A DNA stretch of 64,000 nucleotides from Parablautia muri (GCF_009917485.1 NZ_QZDT01000020.1:18647-82646), one strand, 5' to 3'; positions 45,131-53,202 are shown, numbered from the stretch's first letter. Notes: generated from the letters alone by a model not told the origin. Translations and numbers: made by a program.

Positions 45131-45189
45131 TCTCTGATCCTCCTGTCCTGTTTCCAACAGCCCGATTGTACCATATTTCCGATTGAAAG

Positions 45190-46320
45190 TCATCCTCCGC
45201 AGTTGTCTGCTATTTTTACAAAATAAGTGCCTCCCACCTGCTTTGCTCCTCCCTCCATACATAGGTCCACAAGTTTAGATAAAAGCTCTGTTATTTCTAT
45301 ATCCTCTCCGGCTTTTTTCATTTTTTCCAGGATTTCATCTATGGACACGGGATAAAAATCCAAAAAGGACAGTAAACCATTATAATATGAAGTTTCCGAT
45401 TTCTTTTCTTTGCCTTTGGCTCCCTTTCCTTTCTCTCCTTTTCTATTGGCCAGTATGGTAAATTCAGCCATCATATCCTTGGGAGATAATGCAATGCCTG
45501 CGCCTTGTCTGATTAAAAGGTTACAGCCGTCACTGAGCCGGTCTGTAAGCCGTCCGGGCACTGCATATACATTTTTTCCCTGCTCTAAGGCCATATCTAC
45601 TGTAATCCATGTACCACTCTTTATCCTTGCTTCCACCACCAAAAGCGCATCTGACAGGCCTGCCACAATCCGATTTCTTTCAGGAAAATGTTGTTTTTTA
45701 GGCTCAGTTCCCGGCGGAAAAACAGATATAATGCCGCCTCCCTTATCCAAAATTTCATAGTAAAGTCTTTGATTGGATAAAGGATAAATGATATCCACAC
45801 CGCTGCCTAAAACTGCATAGGTCGCTCCCCCGCTTTCTAATGCGGCCTTCTGGCCTATTCCATCAATCCCACGGGCCATTCCGCTTACTATGGATATTCC
45901 TGCGCTGGCCATCTCCCCTGCAAAGGCCTGCGCCACATACCTGCCATATTCCGAGCATTCTCTGGCCCCAATCACTGCTACACAGGGACTGTCCTCCTCT
46001 GGCAGGCTTCCCATACAATAAAGGGCATAGGGCGGATGCGATAAACGTCTTAGCCTTTCAGGATATGCAGCATCTTCAAGACAATAGAAGGCAATTCCTT
46101 TCCTTAAAAGCTCCTGGTACCTTTTTTGCGGGTTCCATCCTCTGGAAAACTCTTTTATTTTCCTTATTTTATCCTCCCGAAACACCTTTTTTAGGGAATC
46201 CTCCTCCGCAAAATAAACTGCTTTGGCACTTCCGTAGGCCTTTAACAGCTTTTCAATCGTCCTGTCCCCGATTCCGGGCAGGTTATGCATCCAATACTGA
46301 TAAATCTTATTTTCTGTCAT
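45190..46320 (-). CDS. dprA: DNA-processing protein DprA
   Basis: DprA loads RecA onto incoming single-stranded DNA in natural transformation. An N-terminal helix-hairpin region (LPGIGDRTIEKLLKAYGS) precedes the Rossmann-like DprA/Smf domain with VIGARECSEYGRYVAQAFAGEMASAGISIVSGMARGIDGIGQKAAL, GSGVDIIYPLSNQRLY and AGLSDALLVVEARIKSGTWITVDMALEQGKNVYAVPG; a C-terminal winged-helix-like part follows a Lys-rich linker. 376 residues. It was downstream of comM, only 43 bases away, before the prophage entered. Confidence 0.95.
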   Translation of the reverse strand: MTENKIYQYWMHNLPGIGDRTIEKLLKAYGSAKAVYFAEEDSLKKVFREDKIRKIKEFSRGWNPQKRYQELLRKGIAFYCLEDAAYPERLRRLSHPPYALYCMGSLPEEDSPCVAVIGARECSEYGRYVAQAFAGEMASAGISIVSGMARGIDGIGQKAALESGGATYAVLGSGVDIIYPLSNQRLYYEILDKGGGIISVFPPGTEPKKQHFPERNRIVAGLSDALLVVEARIKSGTWITVDMALEQGKNVYAVPGRLTDRLSDGCNLLIRQGAGIALSPKDMMAEFTILANRKGEKGKGAKGKEKKSETSYYNGLLSFLDFYPVSIDEILEKMKKAGEDIEITELLSKLVDLCMEGGAKQVGGTYFVKIADNCGG

Positions 46321-46363
46321 AATACCCCCACATCACCGCTTCGCGGCAACTCAAATCTTCACC

Positions 46364-46836
46364 CTAATCTCTGACCTGATAGCAGGCCGCCTCCTGCAAA
46401 TGCTTTCTTAAAACCTGCCCGCTTTCCTCCAAGTCAGCTATACTTCTGGCCACCTTTAAAAGCTTATGGTAAGCCCTGACACTTAAATGAAAGGAGGCAA
46501 ACAGCTTTTCCAACATTTCCTTTTCCCCTTTCCCCAACTGGCAATACTGTTCAATTTCTCCTGCCGAAAGCTGGGAATTAAACCGAATAGATGTCCCCTG
46601 ATACCGCTCCCTTTGCCGGCTTCTGGCTGTCATAACCTTTTTCCTCATACGCTCGCTGCTTTCTCCCTTTTTTCCATCCCGGATCTGCCCTATTTCAACT
46701 CGGGGAGCATCCACACAAAGGTCAATCCTGTCCAAAATAGGCCCGGATATATGGCTTAAATAGTTATGGATCTCAAATGGGGTACACCGGCACCTGCTTT
46801 TGTCCGGATAATAACCGCAAGGGCAGGGGTTCATTG
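46364..46836 (-). pseudogene. comM: comM (YifB, Mg chelatase-like AAA+ protein), 3' fragment cut by prophage
   Basis: ComM is a hexameric helicase that promotes branch migration during natural transformation. Only about the last 156 codons remain, starting at MNPCPCGYYPDKSRCRCTP and running through YLSHISGPILDRIDLCVDAP, RQRERY and the C-terminal YHKLLKVARSIADLE, all characteristic. The segment upstream in the same frame has no comM likeness, no ribosome site and only a GTG, so it belongs to the phage. The 5' two thirds, with the Walker motifs, must lie at the far end of the prophage outside this window. Confidence 0.9.
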
Positions 46837-46850
46837 TTACAGTGAAATTG
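46820..46850. other. Prophage attachment junction in comM
   Basis: The comM-like protein sequence begins abruptly at about 46834 to 46838 on the minus strand, in front of the conserved MNPCPCG motif. In intact comM this motif follows an F-x-V/L-A-A type strand; here INFTVT precedes it. The exact crossover dinucleotide cannot be read from one junction. Confidence 0.7.
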
Positions 46851-46859
46851 ATACAATTC

Positions 46860-46893
46860 AACGATGCACCCCCAACCTTATAACGATGCACCC
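46860..46893. repeat. Two 12-base direct repeats in the phage arm of the attachment site
   Basis: AACGATGCACCC occurs at 46860 to 46871 and 46882 to 46893, 22 bases apart, about 22 bases from the comM junction. Such regular spacing beside an attachment core may mark recombinase-binding sites; this is inference. Confidence 0.5.
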
Positions 46894-46956
46894 TCTCACA
46901 AACGGCTTGAATCGGCATTTCTTCATAATAAATGCACACCCTTTCCGGGCAATAAA

Positions 46957-46980
46957 AAATCCAGACCGAAGTCCGGATTT
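46957..46980 (-). terminator. Intrinsic terminator with TTCG loop before the comM fragment
   Basis: On the minus strand AAATCCGGAC, loop TTCG and GTCTGGATTT form a 10-base stem (one G-U) followed by TTTATT. It ends the small phage gene that stops at 46986 and should insulate the comM fragment and dprA from phage transcription. Confidence 0.85.
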
Positions 46981-46985
46981 CCTAA

Positions 46986-47234
46986 TTATATCTTTCGTTC
47001 CTCCTCACCCTCATGGATAAACCTATGAGCCTCGCTTGGTCGCAAATCCCAATATTTGCACAGAAGCCTTTCAATGGTTTCTTCCTCAACATTTGCATCA
47101 AGCAAGGCTGCTGCCGCCCTCGTTATATCCATTATTTGGATTCGGGAGACTTCACCATCTATTCTCTCCTTCACCATCTCCTGGGCACCGCTCTGTATTC
47201 CATCCAATAGTTCTCTTCCCATACCCGATGACAT
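46986..47234 (-). CDS. Small hypothetical phage-end protein
   Basis: This 82-residue protein begins MSSGMGRELLDGIQSGAQEM and has a helical, acidic C-terminal half (LLDANVEEETIERLLCKYWDLRPSEAHRFIHEG). GGAGGGAATAC precedes the ATG, and a terminator follows. I recognise no family. Position between the attachment site and the coiled-coil membrane gene suggests accessory cargo rather than a structural gene. Confidence 0.6.
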   Translation of the reverse strand: MSSGMGRELLDGIQSGAQEMVKERIDGEVSRIQIMDITRAAAALLDANVEEETIERLLCKYWDLRPSEAHRFIHEGEEERKI

Positions 47235-47394
47235 ATGTATTCCCTCCGTTCATTGCGTCTATGACCTTCGCCCCTTAAAAAATCTTTCAGCATCTTTATA
47301 GATTAAGCCCGTGTGCAGCTTTTCATAGGAACTTTTACATATGGTAGATAAATGAATCTAATTTCCCTTTGCCTAGCACACAACTAGAAGAAAT

Positions 47395-48261
47395 TTACTT
47401 CTCCACATTCTCTACATACTTATTCATAAATACAGTAAACTCTTGAATCAATTCTTCTGTTTCTGCCCCAATCCACTGTCCATAGACTTCTTCTTGAGAG
47501 TGTTTGAATCCAGCTCCGCAATGTACTTCATTAAGTTTCTGCTGAAAATTATCTGCTAACTTAATATTGCTTAAAACAGCTTTCAATGTAAAAAATGCTT
47601 CATTAGCAGCAAGTCTATTTCCAAATTCAGAATTTGAACGTTGTGCTGCTAATGCTTCATTGTATATCCTGTTCAATCGATCTTTTTCATCTACGATCGT
47701 ATCTCGTTCTGCACTAACTCTTATTATCTCATCCGAATCATCTACGTTAACCGCAGAAAGCTTATCATCAACAATTTTCAATTTTTGCTCAATTTGATTT
47801 AACTCTGTTTTTGCATTACTAACTCTATCTCGTAAGTTCTCCGCATCTAAACCTGCATAATGATACTTTGAAATATGAGTTATATATACCCCCAATTCTT
47901 TTGCGATACTATTTACAAACTGCTGCCTATCACGTTTATCATTTTTTTCTTTTTCCGCAGCAATTTCCGCTTGATGTCTTTTGTATTCCTCTTCTATTCT
48001 CTGGTCTGTTTCCCTTTTGTTTTCCTCTTGAACAGTCATGCTGTTTTTAACCGTAATGTACAATGCAATCAGTGTTCCTAATCCTCCAAGAATTCCACCA
48101 ACATAACTGCCTAAAAATCCTGCCCATTCATTATTCGACAGATTGGATAATGTCGGATTCTCAAATATGGCATACTTAAATATTATTGGAATAAATGTAC
48201 TCACAACTATATACAAAACTATTATCCATATTATAATTTTCGCATACCCTTTATTCTTCAT
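47395..48261 (-). CDS. Two-helix membrane protein with long cytosolic coiled coil, candidate phage defence or exclusion protein
   Basis: The 288-residue protein has two membrane segments (about residues 7 to 29 and 46 to 71, the second in WAGFLGSYVGGILGGLGTLIALYITV), then a long charged coiled coil (about 75 to 200) and a helical C-terminal part. This layout resembles putative abortive infection or membrane-anchored defence proteins carried by prophages, but I cannot name a family with confidence. It is AT-rich compared with the recombinases next to it, suggesting separate origin. GGAGAGGGATG precedes the ATG. Confidence 0.65.
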   Translation of the reverse strand: MKNKGYAKIIIWIIVLYIVVSTFIPIIFKYAIFENPTLSNLSNNEWAGFLGSYVGGILGGLGTLIALYITVKNSMTVQEENKRETDQRIEEEYKRHQAEIAAEKEKNDKRDRQQFVNSIAKELGVYITHISKYHYAGLDAENLRDRVSNAKTELNQIEQKLKIVDDKLSAVNVDDSDEIIRVSAERDTIVDEKDRLNRIYNEALAAQRSNSEFGNRLAANEAFFTLKAVLSNIKLADNFQQKLNEVHCGAGFKHSQEEVYGQWIGAETEELIQEFTVFMNKYVENVEK

Positions 48262-48439
48262 ATAACATCCCTCTCCTGTATGATGATCTGATTTTGTTCC
48301 TTTTTTACCGCTTCACCATCATTCTTCTTTACTTTACGATTTATAGCTGGACTTTTTATCACAAATTTTCGCTTTTAGTAATCTTTCTATTCTTAAAATT
48401 TATTATACCATATTTATCGTCAAATTCCCACAAGAAAAC

Positions 48440-48468
48440 AAGCCGGAAAACACCAAAGTCTCCGGCTT
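48440..48468 (-). terminator. Terminator after the recombinase genes
   Basis: On the minus strand AAGCCGGA and TCCGGCTT enclose a 13-base loop and are followed by GTTTTCTTG. The plus side is also T-rich (TTTTTTTCT nearby), so it may act both ways. Confidence 0.6.
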
Positions 48469-48517
48469 AACAAAAATTTTTTTCTATTATTATATGGCAA
48501 AATTTGCACATTTTTAC

Positions 48518-50101
48518 CTATCCAGTAACTTTCACTTCGTTCCCCGCCTTGAAAGTGAAGCGGATGTCATCCCTGGCATAAACCGTGGCGTAGTCAAGGA
48601 GCGCCGTCCAAAGTTCCTCATCAAACTTTCCGCAGAAGCCGTCCAGCTTTTGCAGCCCGCTGATAAACCGCATATAGGTTTTCCTCTTCCCCTGCCTGTC
48701 GGAAATCTCCCCGGATGCTTTTTCGTACCCATCCCTGGCCGCCTCATACCGGGCGACCAGTTCATTGCGGCGTCTCTGGTATTCGCCCTGGTCTGTGGCG
48801 GCGGCCTTGTTCTCTGCTATGATCCTCTCTGTCATGGCCACCGCAGCGTCCATCTCGGCCAGAAGGCGGCTCTGCTCCACCTCCAGCTCCGTGGTGTCGC
48901 ATAATGTCCGCATCATTACCTTGGTGTTCGCTATCAGCTCATCCTTCTCCGGAATGACCGCATTGACCGCCTTCACAAAGGCTTCCTTTATCTCATCCTC
49001 GGTAAGGTGCGGTGTCTGGCACTTCTTATCGTTCTTGAACTTACGGTTGCACTGGAAGATAACCCTGCGGTATTTATCCTTGGAATGCCACACTTTGGAG
49101 CCGTACCAGTTCCCGCACTCGGAACACTTTATTTTTGAGGAAAATATGCTGGCGCTGCTGTACCTCGTGTCCATCCGTTTCCGCCCTTCCAACTCTTCCT
49201 GCACCAGCTCCCATGTTTCGGGCGGGATGATCGCCTCGTGGTTCCCTTCCACATAATACTGCGGTATCTCCCCCTGGTTCTTTTTCCGCTTTTTCGTAAG
49301 GAAATCCGCCGTGTACTGCTTCTGCAGGAGCGCATCCCCTTTGTACTTCTCGTTGGTGAGGATGCTCTTGACGGAACTCTGGTGCCAGGTGTCTTTCCCC
49401 GCAGGGCTCTTGATGCCAAGCCCCGTCAGCTTCTTGCCGATGGCATATGGGCTTAATCCCTGCAGGAAAAGCTGGTATATCAGCTTTACCGTTTCCGCCT
49501 GCTCCGGGTTCACCTGCAGGCTGCCGTCCTCGCCTTTCTCATATCCGAGGAAGGTACTGTAGGCAAGGCTGCCTTTGCCGTCCGCGAACTGCTTCCGCTT
49601 GCCCCATGTGGTGTTCTCCGAAATGCTCCTTGACTCCTCCTGCGCAAGGGAACTCATGATGGTGATGAGTAGCTCCCCCTTGGAATCCAGCGTGTAGATG
49701 TTCTCTTTTTCAAAATAAACCTCAATGCCCTTCTCCTTCAGCTTCCTTACTGTCGTTAAGGAATCCACCGTATTCCTTGCGAACCTGCTGACCGATTTCG
49801 TGATGATAAGGTCAATCTTCCCGTCCAGGGCATCCTCAATCATCTGGTTAAAACCGTCGCGCTTTTTTGTGTTCGTTGCGGAGATGCCTTCGTCCGTATA
49901 CACTCCGGCAAATTCCCAATCCTCGCGGCCGTTTATGTACCGGGTGTAATAATCGACCTGCGCCTCATAGCTTGTCGCCTGTTCCTCGGAATCCGTGGAT
50001 ACCCTCGCATATCCCGCCGTCTTCCGCTTTTTCGCCGCCGCAATCGGCCTGGAGTCAAACCGGTTCAGCGTGGCGGGTATGGTTGTTACTTTCTTTGCCA
50101 T
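48518..50101 (-). CDS. Large serine recombinase (first of a pair)
   Basis: This site-specific recombinase has an N-terminal resolvase domain, a recombinase domain and a zinc ribbon. The catalytic Ser35 is in GYARVSTDSEEQ; SRFARNTVDSL and EESRSISENTTWGKRKQ follow. The zinc ribbon Cys residues are in CSECGNWYGS and FQCNRKFKNDKKC (about residues 330 to 365), and a coiled-coil stretch near 420 to 470 is typical of integrases. 527 residues. Its ATG overlaps the end of the upstream recombinase gene by 16 bases, so translation is probably coupled. Confidence 0.93.
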   Translation of the reverse strand: MAKKVTTIPATLNRFDSRPIAAAKKRKTAGYARVSTDSEEQATSYEAQVDYYTRYINGREDWEFAGVYTDEGISATNTKKRDGFNQMIEDALDGKIDLIITKSVSRFARNTVDSLTTVRKLKEKGIEVYFEKENIYTLDSKGELLITIMSSLAQEESRSISENTTWGKRKQFADGKGSLAYSTFLGYEKGEDGSLQVNPEQAETVKLIYQLFLQGLSPYAIGKKLTGLGIKSPAGKDTWHQSSVKSILTNEKYKGDALLQKQYTADFLTKKRKKNQGEIPQYYVEGNHEAIIPPETWELVQEELEGRKRMDTRYSSASIFSSKIKCSECGNWYGSKVWHSKDKYRRVIFQCNRKFKNDKKCQTPHLTEDEIKEAFVKAVNAVIPEKDELIANTKVMMRTLCDTTELEVEQSRLLAEMDAAVAMTERIIAENKAAATDQGEYQRRRNELVARYEAARDGYEKASGEISDRQGKRKTYMRFISGLQKLDGFCGKFDEELWTALLDYATVYARDDIRFTFKAGNEVKVTG

Positions 50102-51597
50102 TCGACCACCTTTCCTTCCACAAAATGAAATTCAAACCTGTCCTCATATGCTGTCACGCCTGAAACCTCCTTCACAAAGCGTGGTTCATAATCCTCCCGC
50201 CCCAGGACTTCCGCCACTGCCTCCCGGAACTCGTCATCCAGCAGCCTGTGGAAAGAGCATCCACGGCACACCCACACTCTGTACCTTTTCTTCTGCCCTT
50301 TCGGGCCCATCTTCCAGTAATCACATTCCAGCTTCCTTCCGCAGCACCCGCAGGTGATCTTCTGCGAAAATGCGCCGTGGCCTTTCCGGTATGCCCGCAT
50401 GACCTCCCTGTTCTGGCCGTTTTTCATGCGGAATTCAATGCTGTCCTTGTTTATGACAATCTGCCCTACTTCCCTTTTAACGGCATCCCCGTCAAAAGCC
50501 TCAAGCCGCAGCGCCCTGGCTGCCGCCTGCTCCAGCTCGGTTTCATATACCGGCCGGAGCCCGCATTCCGTTTTCCCCTTGCGCTCCCTGGTATTGCAGT
50601 TCCATTTCTTGCCGTACTTTGTGGTGCGCCTGCTCACCGAACAGCCGCATTCCCCGCACCTTACCAGTCCGGAAAAAGCCGTGAGTACCGGGTTTTTATT
50701 GGCGGCGGCATCCGCCCTCTGTTCCCGTATGAGCTGCGCTTTTTCAAAATCCCCCTGCGGGATGAGCGACTCGAACATACCCTCCACCATGTACATGGGC
50801 AGCTCGCCCTTATTCCTTTTCCTCGTATGCCCCTCGGAAATAAAATTCTTCTGCAGGAGCATGGAGCCCGTGTAGGACGGGTTTGTGAGGATGAACTTGA
50901 TGGTGGAGTCGTCCATCGGGACGCCTTTCTGCCCCGTGATACCCCGCTTTGAAAGTTCCTTCGCAATCCCGTAGGCAGATGCGCCGGAAAGGTACCTTGC
51001 AAAAATCTCCTTTACGACCTCGCCCTGCTCTGGTATGGCCCGGTACATTTCCCCGTCCCATTCATATCCGTATGGCGCTTTATGCCCGCTCGGGATGCCC
51101 TGTTCAAACCGTTTCCGGATGCCCCACTTCACATTCTCGGAAATGCTGCGCGATTCCTCCTGTGCGAAGGACGCAAGCAGGGTAAGCAGCAGCTCCCCTT
51201 CGTCAGAAATGGAATGGATGCGTTCCCTTTCAAAATAGACGTCAATCCCAAGCTCCTTCAGGCGCCTCGTTACCGTCAGGGTGTCCACCGTATCCCTCGC
51301 AAAACGGCTGATGGACTTTACCAGCACCATGTCAATCTTCCCGGCATCGCAGTCCGCAACCAGCCTGTTGAAGTCGTCACGGTGTGCGGTTCCGGTGCCG
51401 CTGATGCCTTCGTCTGCGTATATCCCCGCAAACTCCCAATCCGGGTTCTTTTGTATCAGAGCGTTATAGTAGCTGACCTGCGCGGAAAGGGAATGCAGGA
51501 GCATTTCGGTCTCCATCGACACCCTGGCATAAGCGGCCACCCTTTTCTTTTTCTTCAACTGCGGCATGGCTGCCCCAATTACGCTGATTCTCGGCAT
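50086..51597 (-). CDS. Large serine recombinase (second of the pair) with two zinc ribbons
   Basis: It encodes 503 residues from the ATG at 51597, which follows AAGGAGGGATG; an earlier in-frame ATG (51651) lacks a site. The catalytic Ser27 is in AAYARVSMETEM, and SRFARDTVD and EESRSISENVKWGIRKR are intact. Besides the usual ribbon (CGECGCSVSRRT...CNTRERKGKTEC, about 330 to 360) there is a second Cys4 set near the C-terminus (CGCCGRKLEC...CRGC, about 425 to 460), not found in the partner. Both enzymes look active; which performs integration in comM cannot be told. Confidence 0.92.
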   Translation of the reverse strand: MPRISVIGAAMPQLKKKKRVAAYARVSMETEMLLHSLSAQVSYYNALIQKNPDWEFAGIYADEGISGTGTAHRDDFNRLVADCDAGKIDMVLVKSISRFARDTVDTLTVTRRLKELGIDVYFERERIHSISDEGELLLTLLASFAQEESRSISENVKWGIRKRFEQGIPSGHKAPYGYEWDGEMYRAIPEQGEVVKEIFARYLSGASAYGIAKELSKRGITGQKGVPMDDSTIKFILTNPSYTGSMLLQKNFISEGHTRKRNKGELPMYMVEGMFESLIPQGDFEKAQLIREQRADAAANKNPVLTAFSGLVRCGECGCSVSRRTTKYGKKWNCNTRERKGKTECGLRPVYETELEQAAARALRLEAFDGDAVKREVGQIVINKDSIEFRMKNGQNREVMRAYRKGHGAFSQKITCGCCGRKLECDYWKMGPKGQKKRYRVWVCRGCSFHRLLDDEFREAVAEVLGREDYEPRFVKEVSGVTAYEDRFEFHFVEGKVVEWQRK

Positions 51598-51598
51598 A

Positions 51599-51817
51599 TC
51601 ATCCCTCCTTGTCAGTGTCACATGATGCCATAGAATCAGCTTTATATCCACTCATTTCTATTTGTAAACTAACCAAAATTGGGCGGTATTTTTCCCGGAA
51701 AATTGTATCAATCTGACCGTATTCCTCTGCCGTCATCGCCCCCTGCTCCATGAGGGATTTCGCTATGTTCATGGTGGCGTGGTACATTTTCTCGTTCCGG
51801 AACTGCTCCTCACTCAT
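51599..51817 (-). CDS. Small SHOCT-like partner protein of the recombinases
   Basis: From the ATG at 51817 it encodes 72 residues (MSEEQFRNEKMYHATMNIAKSLMEQGAMTAEEYGQIDTIFREKYRPIL...). The LMEQGAMTAEEYGQIDTIF portion resembles the short SHOCT motif. It overlaps the upstream zinc-finger gene by 8 bases (ATGAGTGA) and ends just before the recombinase start, so three genes form one translation-coupled unit. A role as a directionality or accessory factor is a hypothesis only. Confidence 0.65.
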   Translation of the reverse strand: MSEEQFRNEKMYHATMNIAKSLMEQGAMTAEEYGQIDTIFREKYRPILVSLQIEMSGYKADSMASCDTDKEG

Positions 51818-52238
51818 CCGCGCCACCCCCGAACCTGTCAGCCACATAACATGCATGGGAGCAGTATTTCCTGCCCGCATTGCCGTAGGCAGTGAACGGC
51901 TTTTTGCAGTGTTGGCAGATAAATTCATAGACCGCCTTATGGTTTACCCTGTCAAGATGGCTGTTCCACCACTTGTTGCGGCATTTATCTGAGCAGAACT
52001 TCTTCTCCTTTCTGCCAGGGGTTTGTACGACTTCCGTTCCGCAGCAAAGGCAGGGACGCTTGCCCCCCATAATCGGGACAGCCGCATATGGTTCGGGATC
52101 CGCCCTTCCAGCCAGCCCCTTTCTCCTACAGAATGATTTCACCGTATTCTCAGACAAGCCAAGTGTCCGTGCAATCCTGACATACCCGTACCCTTGCCCC
52201 CTCATGTCCGTGATGCTGGTTTTCTGTCCTTCCGTCAT
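51810..52238 (-). CDS. HTH and double zinc-finger protein of the recombinase cassette
   Basis: The N-terminal 40 residues form a sigma-70 region 4/resolvase-like HTH (TSITDMRGQGYGYVRIARTLGLSENTVKSFCRRKG). Two Cys4-type fingers follow: CLCCGTEV...FCSDKCRNKWW and CQHCKKPF...KYCSHACY. 142 residues. AGGAGGTAACG precedes the ATG. It heads the recombinase transcript. DNA binding is likely; the target could be the attachment site or its own promoter. Confidence 0.75.
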   Translation of the reverse strand: MTEGQKTSITDMRGQGYGYVRIARTLGLSENTVKSFCRRKGLAGRADPEPYAAVPIMGGKRPCLCCGTEVVQTPGRKEKKFCSDKCRNKWWNSHLDRVNHKAVYEFICQHCKKPFTAYGNAGRKYCSHACYVADRFGGGADE

Positions 52239-52365
52239 AGGCGTTACCTCCTACTTACTGGAAAAAAAGTAAACCCCTCTACGCCCCATGGATTTCAGGC
52301 AAAATATGGCTTAGACAACGCATCCCATCAGCATGCCGATATCCGCAGAAAAAAGCATTTTCATG

Positions 52366-52393
52366 TTGATAATTTGCTGGTTCAGAGTTAACA
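52366..52393 (+). promoter_or_regulatory. Promoter of the DUF6809-like gene
   Basis: TTGATA and TTAACA are separated by 16 bases, with a GTTAAC palindrome covering the -10 box. The same layout recurs before the XRE gene at 53311. Confidence 0.5.
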
Positions 52394-52417
52394 TGCAACA
52401 CTAAGGAAAGGAGGGAT
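52385..52417 (+). repeat. Duplicated promoter/leader element, copy 1
   Basis: The 33 bases starting GAGTTAACATGCA and ending with the ribosome site GGAAAGGAGGGAT match 53330 to 53362 with a single mismatch. The repeat covers the -10 box, the transcript start and the ribosome site, but not the coding sequences, which are unrelated. Confidence 0.85.
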
Positions 52418-52423
52418 ACCGCC

Positions 52424-52732
52424 ATGGATAAAGATTCCGTAATGTACCAGCTGATGGACCTGCGGGTGAACACCATCATGAACAGCATCGTAGGGACAGA
52501 TGAGGACTACCAAGAAATCCTGCGGAAGTCAGATGTATACTCCGGCCAACTGGATGCCATGGAGCTGCCGGAAGAAACACGGATGCTCATAGACCGGTAT
52601 GTCAGCGAACAGAACGCACTTGGCGCCCGTTACGGCGCACTCGCATACCTGCTCGGCTTTTCAGACTGCATTGAACTGTTCCGCAACCGGCTTGACGTCC
52701 ATGCATACGCAGAATCCATCCTAAAAACATAA
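52424..52732 (+). CDS. DUF6809-like small phage protein
   Basis: This 102-residue helical protein has acidic and hydrophobic segments (VMYQLMDLRVNTIMNSIVGTDEDYQEILRKSD and LLGFSDCIELFRNRL). It resembles the DUF6809 group found beside XRE regulators on Clostridial mobile elements; I am moderately sure. Function unknown. It is transcribed divergently from the recombinase cassette and shares a near-identical leader with the XRE gene, so the two are probably controlled together. Confidence 0.6.
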   Translation: MDKDSVMYQLMDLRVNTIMNSIVGTDEDYQEILRKSDVYSGQLDAMELPEETRMLIDRYVSEQNALGARYGALAYLLGFSDCIELFRNRLDVHAYAESILKT

Positions 52733-52759
52733 GCCGCGTTTTCAGGATGGCAAAAAAAT

Positions 52760-52798
52760 AATGCCCGCAGGAGCCTTGGATGGGCTTCTACGGGCATT
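52760..52798 (-). terminator. Terminator after the 128-residue hypothetical gene
   Basis: AATGCCCG (52760 to 52767) pairs with CGGGCATT (52791 to 52798), with an inner GAGCC/GGGCTT stem, and the minus strand continues ATTTTTTTG. It sits between two convergent genes. Confidence 0.8.
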
Positions 52799-52815
52799 GC
52801 CGTAACTGTATGTTT

Positions 52816-53202
52816 TCAGGGCCTGCCAAACCCCGACAGGAACCCGCACCCTGCGGCTTCCATGAATTCCTGCTTTTTCAGCACATAGGAATCCTGCATT
52901 TCCTTCGGCATACACCTGAATATCTGGTCGTATTCCATTTCCACCATCGGCGTATCTTTTGCATAATCCAGAAGCTGCGAATCCATCCATTCTTCCCACA
53001 GATCATCAAACAGTGTCCCAGCATCCAGAAATGTAGACACACTATCAAACCCCCATGGCGGTTTGTAATATTGCAGCTTCACAAACCCGAACCGCCCTGC
53101 GTCAAGCACCACCAGGTCCTCCCCTTCAAGAGCCTCCCGGAATGCCTCTGCTACCTTCCTGCATTTCTCCCGTTCCTCATCCGAAATAAAAGCTTCCTGC
53201 AT
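52816..53202 (-). CDS. Hypothetical phage protein
   Basis: From the ATG at 53202, which has AAGGAGGTGGAGG before it, this gene encodes 128 residues. It starts MQEAFISDEEREKCRKVAEAF and contains DLVVLDAGRFGFVKLQYY and PPWGFDSVSTFLDAGTLFDDLWEEW. The longer frame to 53346 runs through the promoter and is not used. No domain is recognised. Good promoter and terminator signals support an independently transcribed gene, possibly lysogenic. Confidence 0.65.
   Translation of the reverse strand: MQEAFISDEEREKCRKVAEAFREALEGEDLVVLDAGRFGFVKLQYYKPPWGFDSVSTFLDAGTLFDDLWEEWMDSQLLDYAKDTPMVEMEYDQIFRCMPKEMQDSYVLKKQEFMEAAGCGFLSGFGRP

Noticed and set aside
46364..46939. A 191-residue open frame as an intact gene
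   Set aside because: Only the part from about residue 36 is comM-like; the start is a GTG without a ribosome site directly behind a terminator. It is a chance fusion of phage DNA and the comM fragment.
48493..48904. Plus-strand 136-residue open frame opposite the first recombinase
   Set aside because: It lies fully within the recombinase gene or its 3' end on the other strand and has no ribosome site or recognisable product.
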